From positions 4,292,040 to 4,356,039 of the forward strand of contig CP070815.1 of assembly GCA_020344215.1 (NCBI GenBank): DNA of 64,000 nt, read 5' to 3'. The notes under the pieces are model-generated. The model was not told where the DNA came from, made no database searches, and saw only the letters and a list, made by a program, of their open reading frames with translations. This document shows, one piece after another, positions 24,171 to 32,927 of this stretch. This DNA comes from Gemmatimonadota bacterium. Lineage in GTDB: Bacteria; Gemmatimonadota; Gemmatimonadetes; Palauibacterales; KS3-K002. Made by a program: the position numbers and the translations under genes. Numbering within the stretch: position 1 is the first letter of the stretch; each line of letters begins with the position of its first letter.

Positions 24171-26608
24171 CTCTATTTATTGGACCTGGCCACAGAGCAG
24201 TACCGCGAGGTGAGCGTCGACCTTGTGACGGACCTTGCCAGCCTCCGTCCGCGCACCGAGAACATTGGCAATCTCACCCAGAGCGCCGGCATCTCTCCTA
24301 CGGGCAGGCGGGCCGTCTTCGAGGCTCGTGGTGAGATCTTCACCGTGCCGGCCAAGCACGGCCCGATCCGGCAGTTGACGCAGAGTCCGGGCGTCGCCGA
24401 GCGCTATCCCGCCTGGTCGCCGGACGGTGAGCACATCGCCTACTGGAGCGATCGCAGCGGCGAGTACGAGCTGACGCTTCGATCGACGGATGGATCCGGC
24501 GATGAGCGCAGGCTCACCGAGATGGGGCCCCGGGCTACCGCTACCAGCCGTTCTGGTCACCGGACAGCAAGAAGATCGCGTTCATCGATCATACGCAGAC
24601 GATCCGGGTCTACGATCTCGACTCCAACCGGCTGACGGATGTCGACAAAGGTCTCTGGTGGTTGCACGGAGCGCTGCAGGGTTTCGAGGTGAGTTGGTCG
24701 AGCGACAGCCGCTGGCTGACCTACGCTCGCGGCCTCGGGACGGGCAACAACGCGGTCTTTCTGTTCGACACCCAGAACGGCCGGCGGCACCAGGTCACCT
24801 CCGGCTACTATAACGACATTCTCCCGGTCTTCGACCCGGACGGCAAGTACATCTACTACTACTTCGACCGGACGCTGGCCCCGATTTACTCCGACCTGGA
24901 TGCGACGTGGGTGTACCCCAACGTGACGAACATCGTGGCGGTGGCGCTCCGTGAGGACGTGGCGTCGCCACTGGCGCCACGCAACGACGAGGAGCCGGCG
25001 GAAGAAGAAGGCGAGGGCGAGGAAGAAGAAGAGGAGGAGCAGGCGGAAGGTGTGAACATCGACCTCGAGGGCTTCGAGTCACGGGCTGTCGCCCTACCGG
25101 CCGAGGCGGGCAACTACGGTACGCTGAGGGCTATATCGGGGAAGGTGGTCTACCGGCGTCGGCCACGCAGCGGCTCCTCGGCTAACCGGAGCCCGATCGT
25201 CTACTACGATCTCGAGGAGCGGAAAGAAGAGACGATCCTCGAGGATGCCGACGGCTTCGCGGTCTCGGCCGACGGCAAGAAGATGCTGGTCGCCAACAAT
25301 CGTCGAAGGGCGATAGTCGATATCAAGCCCAGCCAGAAGACGGAGGACCAACTGGCCACCGGCGACCTCGAGATGAGCGTGAACCCGCGGGAAGAATGGC
25401 GCCAGATGTTCAACGAAGTATGGCGCACCTACCGCGACGTCTTCTACGACCCCGGCATGCACGGTCTGGACTGGGAAGGGCTGCGCCGGCACTACGGCGC
25501 GCTGCTGGAGGACGCGGTCACCCGTTGGGACGTGAACTTCGTCATCGGGGAGCTGATCGGCGAGGTGAACGCATCTCACACGTACGTGGGCGGCGGTGAT
25601 ACCGAGTCGCCGCGGGTCCGCAGGGTCGGGCTGCTGGGCATCGACTGGGCTCTGGAGAACGGGGCCTACCGAATCGCCCGCATCGTGCGCGGCGCTCCCT
25701 GGGACATCGAGGCACGCTCGCCGCTGGCCGAGCCCGGGGTCGACGTGAACGAGGGTGACTATATCCTGGCAGTCAACGGGCGGCCGCTCGATATCCGGGT
25801 GGAGCCGTTTGCTGCGTTCGAGGGGCTCGCCGGGGTCGCCGTTCTGTTGACGGTGAACGACCGGCCGAGCATGGACGGGGCAAGGGAGGTGCTCGTCGAG
25901 ACGCTGACTAGCGAATCGCGACTTCGGAACCTGGAGTGGATCGAGGCCAACCGGCGGCGCGTAGATGAAGCCACGGACGGCCGAGTCGGCTATATCTTCG
26001 TGCCCAACACCGCGATCTCCGGGCAGACCGAGCTTGTGCGGCAGTTCAACAGCCAGATGCTAAGGGACGGTCTGATCATCGACGAGCGGTTCAACGCCGG
26101 CGGGCAGCTGCCGGACCGCTTCATCGAGAAGATGAACCGGCAGATGGTGACGCGGATCTTCTTCCTACACGGGGCGGTCGTCACCTACCCGCCGGTCAAC
26201 CACTACGGCCCGAAGGTCATGCTGATCAACGGGTGGGCCGGTTCGGGCGGTGACGCCTTCCCCTTCTTCTTTAAGGTGCTGGGGGTCGGCCCGCTGATCG
26301 GTGAACGGACCTGGGGCGGGCTCATAGGACCCGCGTCGGGGCACGGTCTCATCGACGGTGGATTCTACACGGCGCCGCCCGGGCGCCTCTACGGCCCGGA
26401 CGGGGTGTGGTTCGCCGAAGGTCACGGCGTTGACCCCGATATCCCCGTCGTCGACGATCCCGGCGAGCTGGCGCGGGGCAGGGATCCCCAGCTCGAGGCG
26501 GCGGTCGCCGAGGTGATGCGGCTGATCGAGGAGAAGCCGCCGGTATTCCCGAGGCCACCGGCCTTCGAGCGGCGGGTAGCCAGCGACGGGGGCTCCGGGG
26601 GCAACTAA
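24171..26608 (+). pseudogene. Tricorn-type S41 protease, 5'-truncated and frameshifted
   Basis: Two frames join into one tricorn-like protein. Frame one (to about 24525) reads the second propeller: SPTGRRAVFEARGEIFTVPA and AERYPAWSPDGEHIAYWSD. Frame two resumes at about 24530 with GYRYQPFWSPDSKKIAF and runs to 26608. Adding one G in GGGGCCCC near 24524 restores a continuous LTEMGAPGYRYQPF. The C-terminus is complete: acid-rich linker, PDZ domain (GDYILAVNGRPLD), catalytic His in NASHTYVGG and Ser in GWAGSGGDAF. About 250-300 N-terminal residues expected for the family are missing, and no start codon with a ribosome site is present. One frameshift alone could be a sequencing error; the truncation could not. 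Confidence 0.75.
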
Positions 26609-26996
26609 TGGGGAGTATCGAATAGCGAGGTCGTAACCGGGGAAGTCCGGTGGGAATCCTCGAATTGCGATTCCGAGACCGGGGGTCGGGGGAGCTCGGG
26701 AGGTAAGGAACGTCCTTGCCACCCGAGCTCCCCTCTCTTCCCACCCCCAATCGATACTCGAGAATCCTCAGCCATCCGGGAGCTCCCCCACGTAGTCGAC
26801 CGGGCGTTCGCCCGTATTTAGATCCTTTCCCCGACACCTCTATGGCCTTATCATAAAATGGAGCGCGAGAGCACAGCGGGCATCGCGCTCGTCAGGGAGA
26901 TAGCCTTTTCGCCCAAATCGACAGACCGGGATTGCAGCGGTAATGCGCGCATACTTCGCGCGCCGAGCCTAGGGACCGAACTCGCGGGAGGGCACC
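26609..26996. other. Structured intergenic region after the tricorn remnant
   Basis: No supported gene lies here apart from a poor arginine-rich frame. The region holds a long hairpin (separate entry), an outer 9-base inverted repeat GAGTATCGA at 26613-26621 with TCGATACTC at 26751-26759, a smaller hairpin around GGAATC/GATTCC near 26653-26673, and a third copy of the GAGCTC core near 26780. No transposase or clear promoter is seen. Confidence 0.55.
26689..26733 (+). repeat. Long near-perfect hairpin
   Basis: GGGGAGCTCGGG (26689-26700) pairs with CCCGAGCTCCCC (26722-26733). After one A-A mismatch, GGTAAGG (26702-26708) pairs with CCTTGCC (26714-26720), with one G-T wobble, leaving the loop AACGT. 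That is 19 paired bases. No T-run follows, so it is not a standard intrinsic terminator. GGGGGT and ACCCCC farther out could extend the stem. Confidence 0.75.
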
Positions 26997-27173
26997 GTGA
27001 CCGAGTTCGTACCGCTGACTGTCACCGAGTTGCTGGAGCCTGCACTCCTGGTGATCGGGCTCCTGGCCGCTGGTGGTGTGGCCATCATCCTCCTCGAGGG
27101 CTTCGTCTTGTTCGCCTACCGGGTCGGGTCGCGGCTGGCGGGGAGGATGCACGAGCGTCACGCGCGGCCATAG
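26997..27173 (+). CDS. Small single-pass membrane protein
   Basis: A GTG at 26997 with GGGAGG six to eleven bases upstream opens a 58-residue frame ending in TAG. After about 14 residues comes one long hydrophobic stretch (PALLVIGLLAAGGVAIILLEGFVLFAY), and the tail is basic (RVGSRLAGRMHERHARP), which predicts an inside C-terminus. No family is recognised. The ribosome site and topology are the only support. Confidence 0.5.
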   Translation: MTEFVPLTVTELLEPALLVIGLLAAGGVAIILLEGFVLFAYRVGSRLAGRMHERHARP

Positions 27174-27252
27174 CAATCGCAGCTCCGCAGAAGTAGGCGA
27201 CGCGAGCGATCCTCGCAGGGCCGAGTAGGCGGGCTGCATCCTGCCAAGCAGC

Positions 27253-28317
27253 TCAGTTGGCTGTGCGCGCCTCCACGATCATTCCGATCAGTGGTAGATA
27301 GTCCGCACCCGTGATTGTCCAGGGTTCATCGGTGTTGACCCGATGGACGATTACGAGGTTGTGTTCCGGCAAGACGAGCAGCAGGTGTACGCCGACCCCT
27401 GAGTGTGCGAAGCCGGGGCCGAACAGCGGGAAGTCCGCCGGAATCACGTACCACATCATCCCGTAGCCTACCCCAGACTCGGGGTCCTCTATCGAGTGCG
27501 CGGTCGTGCTCACGGCGATCCAGTCCTCTGGGATGATCTGCGTGCCGTTCCACCTCCCGTTTCTCAGGTAGAGGAGCCCATACCTCGCCATGTCGGTGGC
27601 GGTCATCCGGAAGGGGTAGGCCGGGTGCATCGACTTCTCGGGCTCGTATTGATAATGGCCGTCGGTGACCAGGAAGTCCTGCATGCCTATCGGATCGGCG
27701 ATCTCCTGCTTGAAGGCCTCGAAGATCCCGACGCCGGTCTCTTGCTCGAAGATGACCCCCGCCACGTTGAAGTCCCAGTTGTTGTAGTAGAAGAAGGTGC
27801 CTGGCGGATGGCTGCCACGCTCAGGGCGCTCGGCTTCCATCTCGGGAGCTTCGGCCGCGGCCTCGTGATACACGCCCGAGCGGGACTTCAGGAGGTCGGC
27901 AACTCTTGCCTGCTTCTCCTCGGGAGTGAGGCTGGGCGGGATGTCATCGATGTTCAGATCTTCGAGGGTCTTGGTGGTGTCGATCACCCCTCGGCCGACA
28001 TAGATGCCATAGAGCCCGCTGAGAAAGGCCTTTCTGATCGAGTGACACCAGAACTTCCTGTCGACCTCACCCCACGCGACGAAGACCTTATTGTCGTACA
28101 GCGCCAGCAGGGCGGCGGAGCCGATCTGATCGTAGTATTCCCTGGCTTCCGCGAGCGCGGCCGACGAGAAGCCAACTTCCTCGGGCGTGACGTACTCGAG
28201 GCCGTCCCTCTCGCTATCGCTCGACACCGGGTCGCCTGAACAGGCGAGGGCCGCCGCGCTGATCGCCAGAAGCACGACGGGCAGGCGACGTCTTACGGAC
28301 GGATGAACGACGGTCAT
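27253..28317 (-). CDS. Beta-lactamase-family serine hydrolase, lipoprotein
   Basis: I start at ATG 28317, which has GAGGAGG just upstream and gives a lipoprotein signal ending ALAC (Cys26); the frame is open further up but without merit. The 354-residue protein has the class C-like triad of motifs: SIRK (Ser93, Lys96), YNN (Tyr178) and a late HSG. A Cys stands two residues before the nucleophile. Such proteins include esterases, D-aminopeptidases and penicillin-binding relatives; the substrate is not visible. It is the last gene of a minus-strand hydrolase group. Confidence 0.85.
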   Translation of the reverse strand: MTVVHPSVRRRLPVVLLAISAAALACSGDPVSSDSERDGLEYVTPEEVGFSSAALAEAREYYDQIGSAALLALYDNKVFVAWGEVDRKFWCHSIRKAFLSGLYGIYVGRGVIDTTKTLEDLNIDDIPPSLTPEEKQARVADLLKSRSGVYHEAAAEAPEMEAERPERGSHPPGTFFYYNNWDFNVAGVIFEQETGVGIFEAFKQEIADPIGMQDFLVTDGHYQYEPEKSMHPAYPFRMTATDMARYGLLYLRNGRWNGTQIIPEDWIAVSTTAHSIEDPESGVGYGMMWYVIPADFPLFGPGFAHSGVGVHLLLVLPEHNLVIVHRVNTDEPWTITGADYLPLIGMIVEARTAN

Positions 28318-28399
28318 CACTGCAACCTCCTCTCGTAAGACTGCAACCCACCGCCGGGCGACCATACGATGGACAAGGCGCCGCAGTTTCGTGCCGGCC

Positions 28400-28686
28400 T
28401 CAGCATCGCCAGCTCCTCTGGTCCGCGCCCGGCGGAGCCGCCAACTCGATCCGCCCAAGGATCTTGGGCAGGGCATCGTGTTGTAGCGCAGGCGCGAGAT
28501 GTGGTTCCGGTTCTCCTGGTCGCCGTTCTAGCAGTGCTCGGCCCGGTCGCCGTAGTCGACCTCACCGCCGTAGTGGGGGTCCGTCGTGCTCTCCAGGAAC
28601 TCCTCTGTCAGGTGTACGGCGTTGTTTGGGTAGTAGTTGTCCATGTCGCCGCAGTAGATGTGGAGCTTGCCGGCCGTCTGGCTCAT
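28400..28686 (-). pseudogene. Broken C-terminal remnant, perhaps of an esterase-like secreted protein
   Basis: From ATG 28686, overlapping the sulfatase stop, the reading is SQTAGKLHIYCGDMDNYY ... EVDYGDRAEHC, then TAG at 28528-28530, then NGDQENRNHISRLRYNTM. The stop sits where the phrase suggests a Trp (TGG to TAG). After NTM a shift of frame gives PKILGRIELAAPPGADQRSWRC and a TGA at 28400-28402. It therefore looks like the last hundred residues of a larger protein, damaged by one stop and one frameshift. The phrase resembles C-terminal ends of large esterase-like proteins, but that family call is tentative. Confidence 0.6.
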
Positions 28687-30200
28687 CGCTCGGGATAAGG
28701 AACGGGATCCTGCTCGGGGACTTTGTACTGCGTGCGCAGCTCGTGCAGGACCTCGGTCAGCTCATCGATGACTTCGCTGCACTCCGGCTCGTGGTACACG
28801 CTCTGAAGCTCGCCGGGGTCTCTTTCGAGGTCGAAGAGCTCCCACTCATCGATCTCGTAGTAGTGAATCAGCTTGTAGCGCTGGGTACGCACGCCGTAGT
28901 GCCGGCGGACCATGTGGACGGCGGGGTACTCGTAGTACTGGTAGTAAACAGCGTCGCGCCAGTCGTCGGGCGTTGTGCCCATTAGCAGCGGTAAGAGGCT
29001 GCGCCCCTGCATCGTCGGCGGCACGTCGACGCCGGCGATCTCGAGGAACGTCTCGGCGAAGTCGAGATTCTGGACCAGGTCCCGGTTCTCCGAGCTCGGT
29101 TCCACCACCCCCGGCCAGCGCACGATGAGCGGCGTACGAAGCGATTCCTCGTACATCCAGCGCTTGTCGTACCAGCCGTGGTCACCGAGGTAGAAGCCCT
29201 GGTCGGAGCCGTAGATGACGACAGTGTTCTCCGCGAGGCCCGACTCGTCGAGATAGCGGAGCACGCGGCCCAGGTTGCCGTCGAGCGAGGCGATGGTCCG
29301 CAGGTAGTCCTTGATGTACCGCTGGTACTTCCAGCGCACGAGTTCGGCACCGAGCAGGTTCGATTCGCGGAAAGCTTCGTTCTTGGGTTAGTAGGCGGCT
29401 TCCCACCGGGCCAGCTGTTCGTCGTTGAGCTGCGCCGGCGGGATGAGCTTGAGGTCGCCGTCGTAGAGGTGCTCCGCGATGGTCATCTCCTGTTGGCGCG
29501 CGGCGCTCGTACGTCCCGAGTAGTCGTCGAAGAGTGTGGCCGGCTGGGGGATGGTCACGTCGTCAAATAGCGTAAGGTGGTCGGGTCCCGGCTCCCAACG
29601 CCGATGCGGCGCCTTGTGCTGGTACATGAGCATGAACGGCTCGTCGGGGTCACGACTGTTCGCCAGCCAGTCCAGTGCCTTGTCGGTGATGATGTCCGTA
29701 ACGTAGCCCGTGTGCTTGCGGGTACCGGTCGCCGTGCGGAAGTCGGGGTTGTAGTACGTGCCCTGGCCCGGCAACACTTCCCAGTGGTCGAAGCCGGTCG
29801 GGTCGCTCTTCAGGTGCCACTTGCCGATGATCGCCGTCTGGTACCCCGCCTCTTGCAGCAGTTTGGGAAACGTCACCTGGGCGCTATCGAAGCGCTCGCT
29901 ATTGGTGAAGACCCCGTTCAGGTGGCTGTGTTTTCCGGTGAGTATCACCGCGCGGCTAGGCGCGCAGATCGAGTTGGTGACGAGTGCGTTTCGAAACAGT
30001 ACACCTTCCCGGGCCAGCCGATCGATGTTCGGCGTTTCGTTGATCTGCGATCCGTAGGCACCCACGGCATGGGCGGCGTGGTCGTCCGCAAAGATGAACA
30101 GGATGTTGGGCCGCTCTCGAGCGCTCTGATTACAGGCGTGAAGCGGTACCAGACAGAGAACGGTAACTGCTGCGATCAGTAGCGCTCGTTTGGCGGGCAT
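28683..30200 (-). pseudogene. Sulfatase interrupted by an in-frame TAA
   Basis: Codons from ATG 30200 give a lipoprotein signal (LHAC, Cys23), [10 protein letters not shown], the sulfatase signature [13 protein letters not shown] with formylglycine Cys79, and IGKWHLK. The frame stops at TAA 29388-29390 after WEAAY, then continues in the same frame with [29 protein letters not shown] and the usual C-terminal features ([15 protein letters not shown]) to TGA at 28683. With the stop ignored the length, 505 codons, is normal. It is either a recent pseudogene, a sequencing error, or less likely a read-through product. The second part can start at GTG 29339. Confidence 0.8.
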
Positions 30201-30233
30201 GTTGATACCTCCGCGGTCCGGGCGCGATCGCGG

Positions 30234-30839
30234 CTAGCCGCCCGGCGATGAGCCAAGGGCCGGAATCGAGTCGATGCTGACGTTCAGGAGCTCGGCAATC
30301 GCCGGCCGCGCGAGCTTGGGCGTGGCGGCCAGCCAAGTCAGATCGATGTCCTTGGCGAAGAAGTAGTGGACCTGCCCCTGGGCAAAGGTGGAATAGACGA
30401 CGGTCGCCGCTACCGAGAAGTGTGAATAGTGCCCGTAGCCAGGAACGCCTGCGGCGATCCGCGCCACCATTGCGTCGGCTTGGGTGAGAGCCTCTTGCCG
30501 GGACGCGAAGCGGCTAACGTACAGCACCGCCTGCATCCCTCCCCTCCCGTAGAGGCCGACATGACTCTCCAGCGGCGCCACGCTCTTACCGTGGAGGCGG
30601 CCTATAAACCCGGCCGCCCGCTCACCCGACCGCGACTCACTGAGTTGCAGGCCGTGGACTTGCTGTGGGAGAAGGTCCGTTCCCGCTTGAGGTGCTCGGG
30701 GCTCCGCACAGCAGAGGAGAGCGCCGGCCACGAGCAAGATTACCTGCCGGCCTACCGCCGGGTGTTTCCCAGTCACCTGCAAGCCAAGGTGTCCCTCGAT
30801 GGTGGCTTCCTCAAGGTCGGTGCGTACGCCGTCCGTCAT
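30234..30839 (-). CDS. Hypothetical lipoprotein or membrane-anchored protein
   Basis: ATG 30839 follows GGGGAGG and gives 201 residues. Residues about 33-44 (ILLVAGALLCCAEP) look like a lipoprotein signal placed late; a GTG at 30776 would give a normal-length signal. The outer part has a conserved look (ERAAGFIGRLHGKSVAP, GGMQAVLYVSRF, QVHYFFAKDIDLTWLA), mixed alpha/beta. It resembles no family I can name. It sits between the two sulfatases on the same strand, so it may serve the same process. Confidence 0.55.
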   Translation of the reverse strand: MTDGVRTDLEEATIEGHLGLQVTGKHPAVGRQVILLVAGALLCCAEPRAPQAGTDLLPQQVHGLQLSESRSGERAAGFIGRLHGKSVAPLESHVGLYGRGGMQAVLYVSRFASRQEALTQADAMVARIAAGVPGYGHYSHFSVAATVVYSTFAQGQVHYFFAKDIDLTWLAATPKLARPAIAELLNVSIDSIPALGSSPGG

Positions 30840-30863
30840 TCGCCTCCCCGCCGGGTGAAGTGC

Positions 30864-32363
30864 CTACCGGTCTCGCTCCCTGACCAGCGGGAACAGGTCC
30901 GACTCGGTCCGCCCGCTCAGCATGATCTCGGCGATCCGCCCCACGACTTCCGGATGCTCATCTGCGACATTGTGCTGCTCCGCGACATCCGTCCCCAGGT
31001 CGTAGAGCTCGATCGCGCCGTCGACGCGCGCGCGGTAGCCCTTCCAGTCGCCCAGCCGCACCGCCTGTCGACCCTGGTACTCCCAGTATAGGTACTCATG
31101 CCGCTGCTGATCATCGGGTCGGCCGAGCAAAGTCGGTAGCAGCGACAAGCCATCTACTTGAACGGGGATCTCGGCTCGGGCGAGCTCGGCGAAGGTCGGC
31201 AAGAAATCCCAGAAGGCGGAGACGTGGTCGGCGATAGTGCCGCCCTCGATGTGTCGCGGCCAGCGGGCGATCAGCGGCACGCGGATGCCGCCTTCGTAGA
31301 GCTCTGTCTTCAGCCCGCGCAGAGGTCCGGCGCTGGAAAAGAATTCCGAGTCGGTACCACCATTAAAGGTGGGGCCGTTGTCGCTGGTAAAGAGGACGAG
31401 AGTACTATCGTCGAGGCCGAGCTGTTCGAGTAAGGCGATGATCCGCCCGATCTCTCTGTCCATGCGGGTGATCATCGCGGCGTAGGCGGCCCGCGGCGTG
31501 CGATGCGGCAGGTAACCTCTTTCGCCGCGATAAGGCGTTTCCGGAAAGGCCCCCTCGTACTCGACGACCGACTCATCGGGAACCTGAAGAGCGACGTGCG
31601 GAACGGGGAATGGGAGGTAGAGGAAGAAGGGTCTGTCCCTGTTGCGCTGGATGAAGCTCAGCGCTTCCTCCATCATCAGGTCCATCGAGTACTGAGTCCC
31701 CGAGTAGGACTCATAGGACGCAGGATCGTGCGGGTCCACATGCTCGGGTAGCCGCTGGTGTGGATAGAAGTACTCGTTCTCGAGCACGTGCTTCTCGGTG
31801 TTTCGCCAGAGATGGGGTGGGTAGTAGTTGTGGGCGATGCGCTGGCAGAGGTAGCCGTACCAGTGGTCGAAGCCTTGTCGGTTCGGCTCGCCGCTGCTCC
31901 CGGGTCCGCCGAGCCCCCATTTGCCGATTGCGGCGGTGGTGTAGCCGGCGGCCTGCAGCATCGTGCCTATACTGTAGCTGTTCTCCGGCAACGGCCGCTG
32001 TCCCTCCAAACTGAGGTCGTGCCAGACGTCGCCGCGCTCCGGCATCTCGTCATTGTCCCGGATGTAGGTGTGTCCGGTGTGCAGGCCGGTTAGCAATACT
32101 GCACGCGAGGGAGCACAAACGGGACTGCCCGAATAGTGCTGGGTGAAGCGCATCCCCCCGATCGCCAGCCGGTCGAGATTCGGTGTGCGGATCTTCACTT
32201 GCCCGTAGGAGCCCAGCTCGCCGTACCCCAGGTCGTCGGCGAGGATAAAGATGATGTTGGGCGCGCCACCGGTCGCCTCGCCGCAGGACTGGAGGTTGAT
32301 CAGCGCGAGTGATAACGCGCCGAGTGCCGCCGTCGCCAGCACCATCTTGAATCGCATGGTCAT
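30864..32363 (-). CDS. Sulfatase (arylsulfatase type), lipoprotein
   Basis: I start at ATG 32363, which gives a signal ending LQSC (Cys27) and 499 residues; ATG 32357 is close by. Metal-binding DDLGYGELGSYG and the sulfatase signature CAPSRAVLLTG (formylglycine Cys83) are intact, as are IGKWGLGG and the later SDNGPTFNGG and GLKTELYEGGIRVPLIARWP. The enzyme hydrolyses sulfate esters in the envelope or outside. It requires a formylglycine-generating enzyme, not seen here. This is the intact member of the pair of sulfatases in this group. Confidence 0.9.
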   Translation of the reverse strand: MTMRFKMVLATAALGALSLALINLQSCGEATGGAPNIIFILADDLGYGELGSYGQVKIRTPNLDRLAIGGMRFTQHYSGSPVCAPSRAVLLTGLHTGHTYIRDNDEMPERGDVWHDLSLEGQRPLPENSYSIGTMLQAAGYTTAAIGKWGLGGPGSSGEPNRQGFDHWYGYLCQRIAHNYYPPHLWRNTEKHVLENEYFYPHQRLPEHVDPHDPASYESYSGTQYSMDLMMEEALSFIQRNRDRPFFLYLPFPVPHVALQVPDESVVEYEGAFPETPYRGERGYLPHRTPRAAYAAMITRMDREIGRIIALLEQLGLDDSTLVLFTSDNGPTFNGGTDSEFFSSAGPLRGLKTELYEGGIRVPLIARWPRHIEGGTIADHVSAFWDFLPTFAELARAEIPVQVDGLSLLPTLLGRPDDQQRHEYLYWEYQGRQAVRLGDWKGYRARVDGAIELYDLGTDVAEQHNVADEHPEVVGRIAEIMLSGRTESDLFPLVRERDR

Positions 32364-32666
32364 CTCGTTCCAGGGGCTCGGGGCGCCTCCCGAGGGCAGG
32401 CAGAGCCGCGGCTCGACCAGGCAACTCGGTCGTGCCAAGGATCGACAGAACGCTGGTGGTGGAGGGCATAGTAAGAGGCTCTCGATAACGGGGCCAGAGT
32501 CGGAGCGGTGAGCGGCACAGTATCGAGTTGAGCGGCCGGTCTAATGTGGGGAGCTGGGCACCGAACACCGCTATTCCCTCGGGTTCAACCTCGGCTATAC
32601 ATTTGCCCGAGTCTATACAACGTGGCGAGTTCACGCTTCGAGTAGGGTCAGCTGTGGAGGACACGA
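32364..32666. other. Divergent intergenic region upstream of the intact sulfatase
   Basis: The region separates the minus-strand sulfatase from a plus-strand small gene. A direct repeat of CTATACA at about 32595 and 32613, 18 bases apart, lies in the middle; each copy could be a -10 element or an operator half. No -35 of good quality pairs with them. Nothing else is supported. Confidence 0.4.
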
Positions 32667-32840
32667 ATGAACGATGAGCAGGTTGTGGCGATTATCGCAG
32701 CCATCCTTGCGGCGGGGCGCCTGGCCTGGGCTACGGGCCAGACGCGACCGCAGCCGGAACGACTGATCGCGGAGGAGGTGGCGGACGCTTTGGACCTTTA
32801 CAACGAGGCGAAGAAGATCGTCGTGGAGAAAGGGAACTAG
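32667..32840 (+). CDS. Small hypothetical protein
   Basis: ATG 32667 has GGAGG ending 6 bases upstream. The 57-residue product begins with a hydrophobic helix (VVAIIAAILAAGRLAWA), then a Pro-rich turn and an acidic amphipathic helix (ERLIAEEVADALDLYNEAKKIVVEK). The pattern resembles small phage or membrane-associated proteins, but no family is recognised. The well-placed ribosome site is the main support. Confidence 0.55.
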   Translation: MNDEQVVAIIAAILAAGRLAWATGQTRPQPERLIAEEVADALDLYNEAKKIVVEKGN

Positions 32841-32927
32841 CCCGCCCATCACCCGGTACTCGGCGTCGAGAGGCCTCGTTCGCCCGCCGTTCACGATCGT
32901 TTGAGCCCTACCGCTCAGGTTCCCAGC

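Noticed and set aside
26858-27196. 112-codon frame across the small membrane-protein gene
   Set aside because: Composition is shadow-like, whereas the shorter frame at 26997 has a ribosome site and a clear membrane helix.
32595-32619. Paired CTATACA copies as a firm promoter
   Set aside because: They resemble -10 elements but no acceptable -35 stands at the right distance on either strand, so they are noted only as a repeat.
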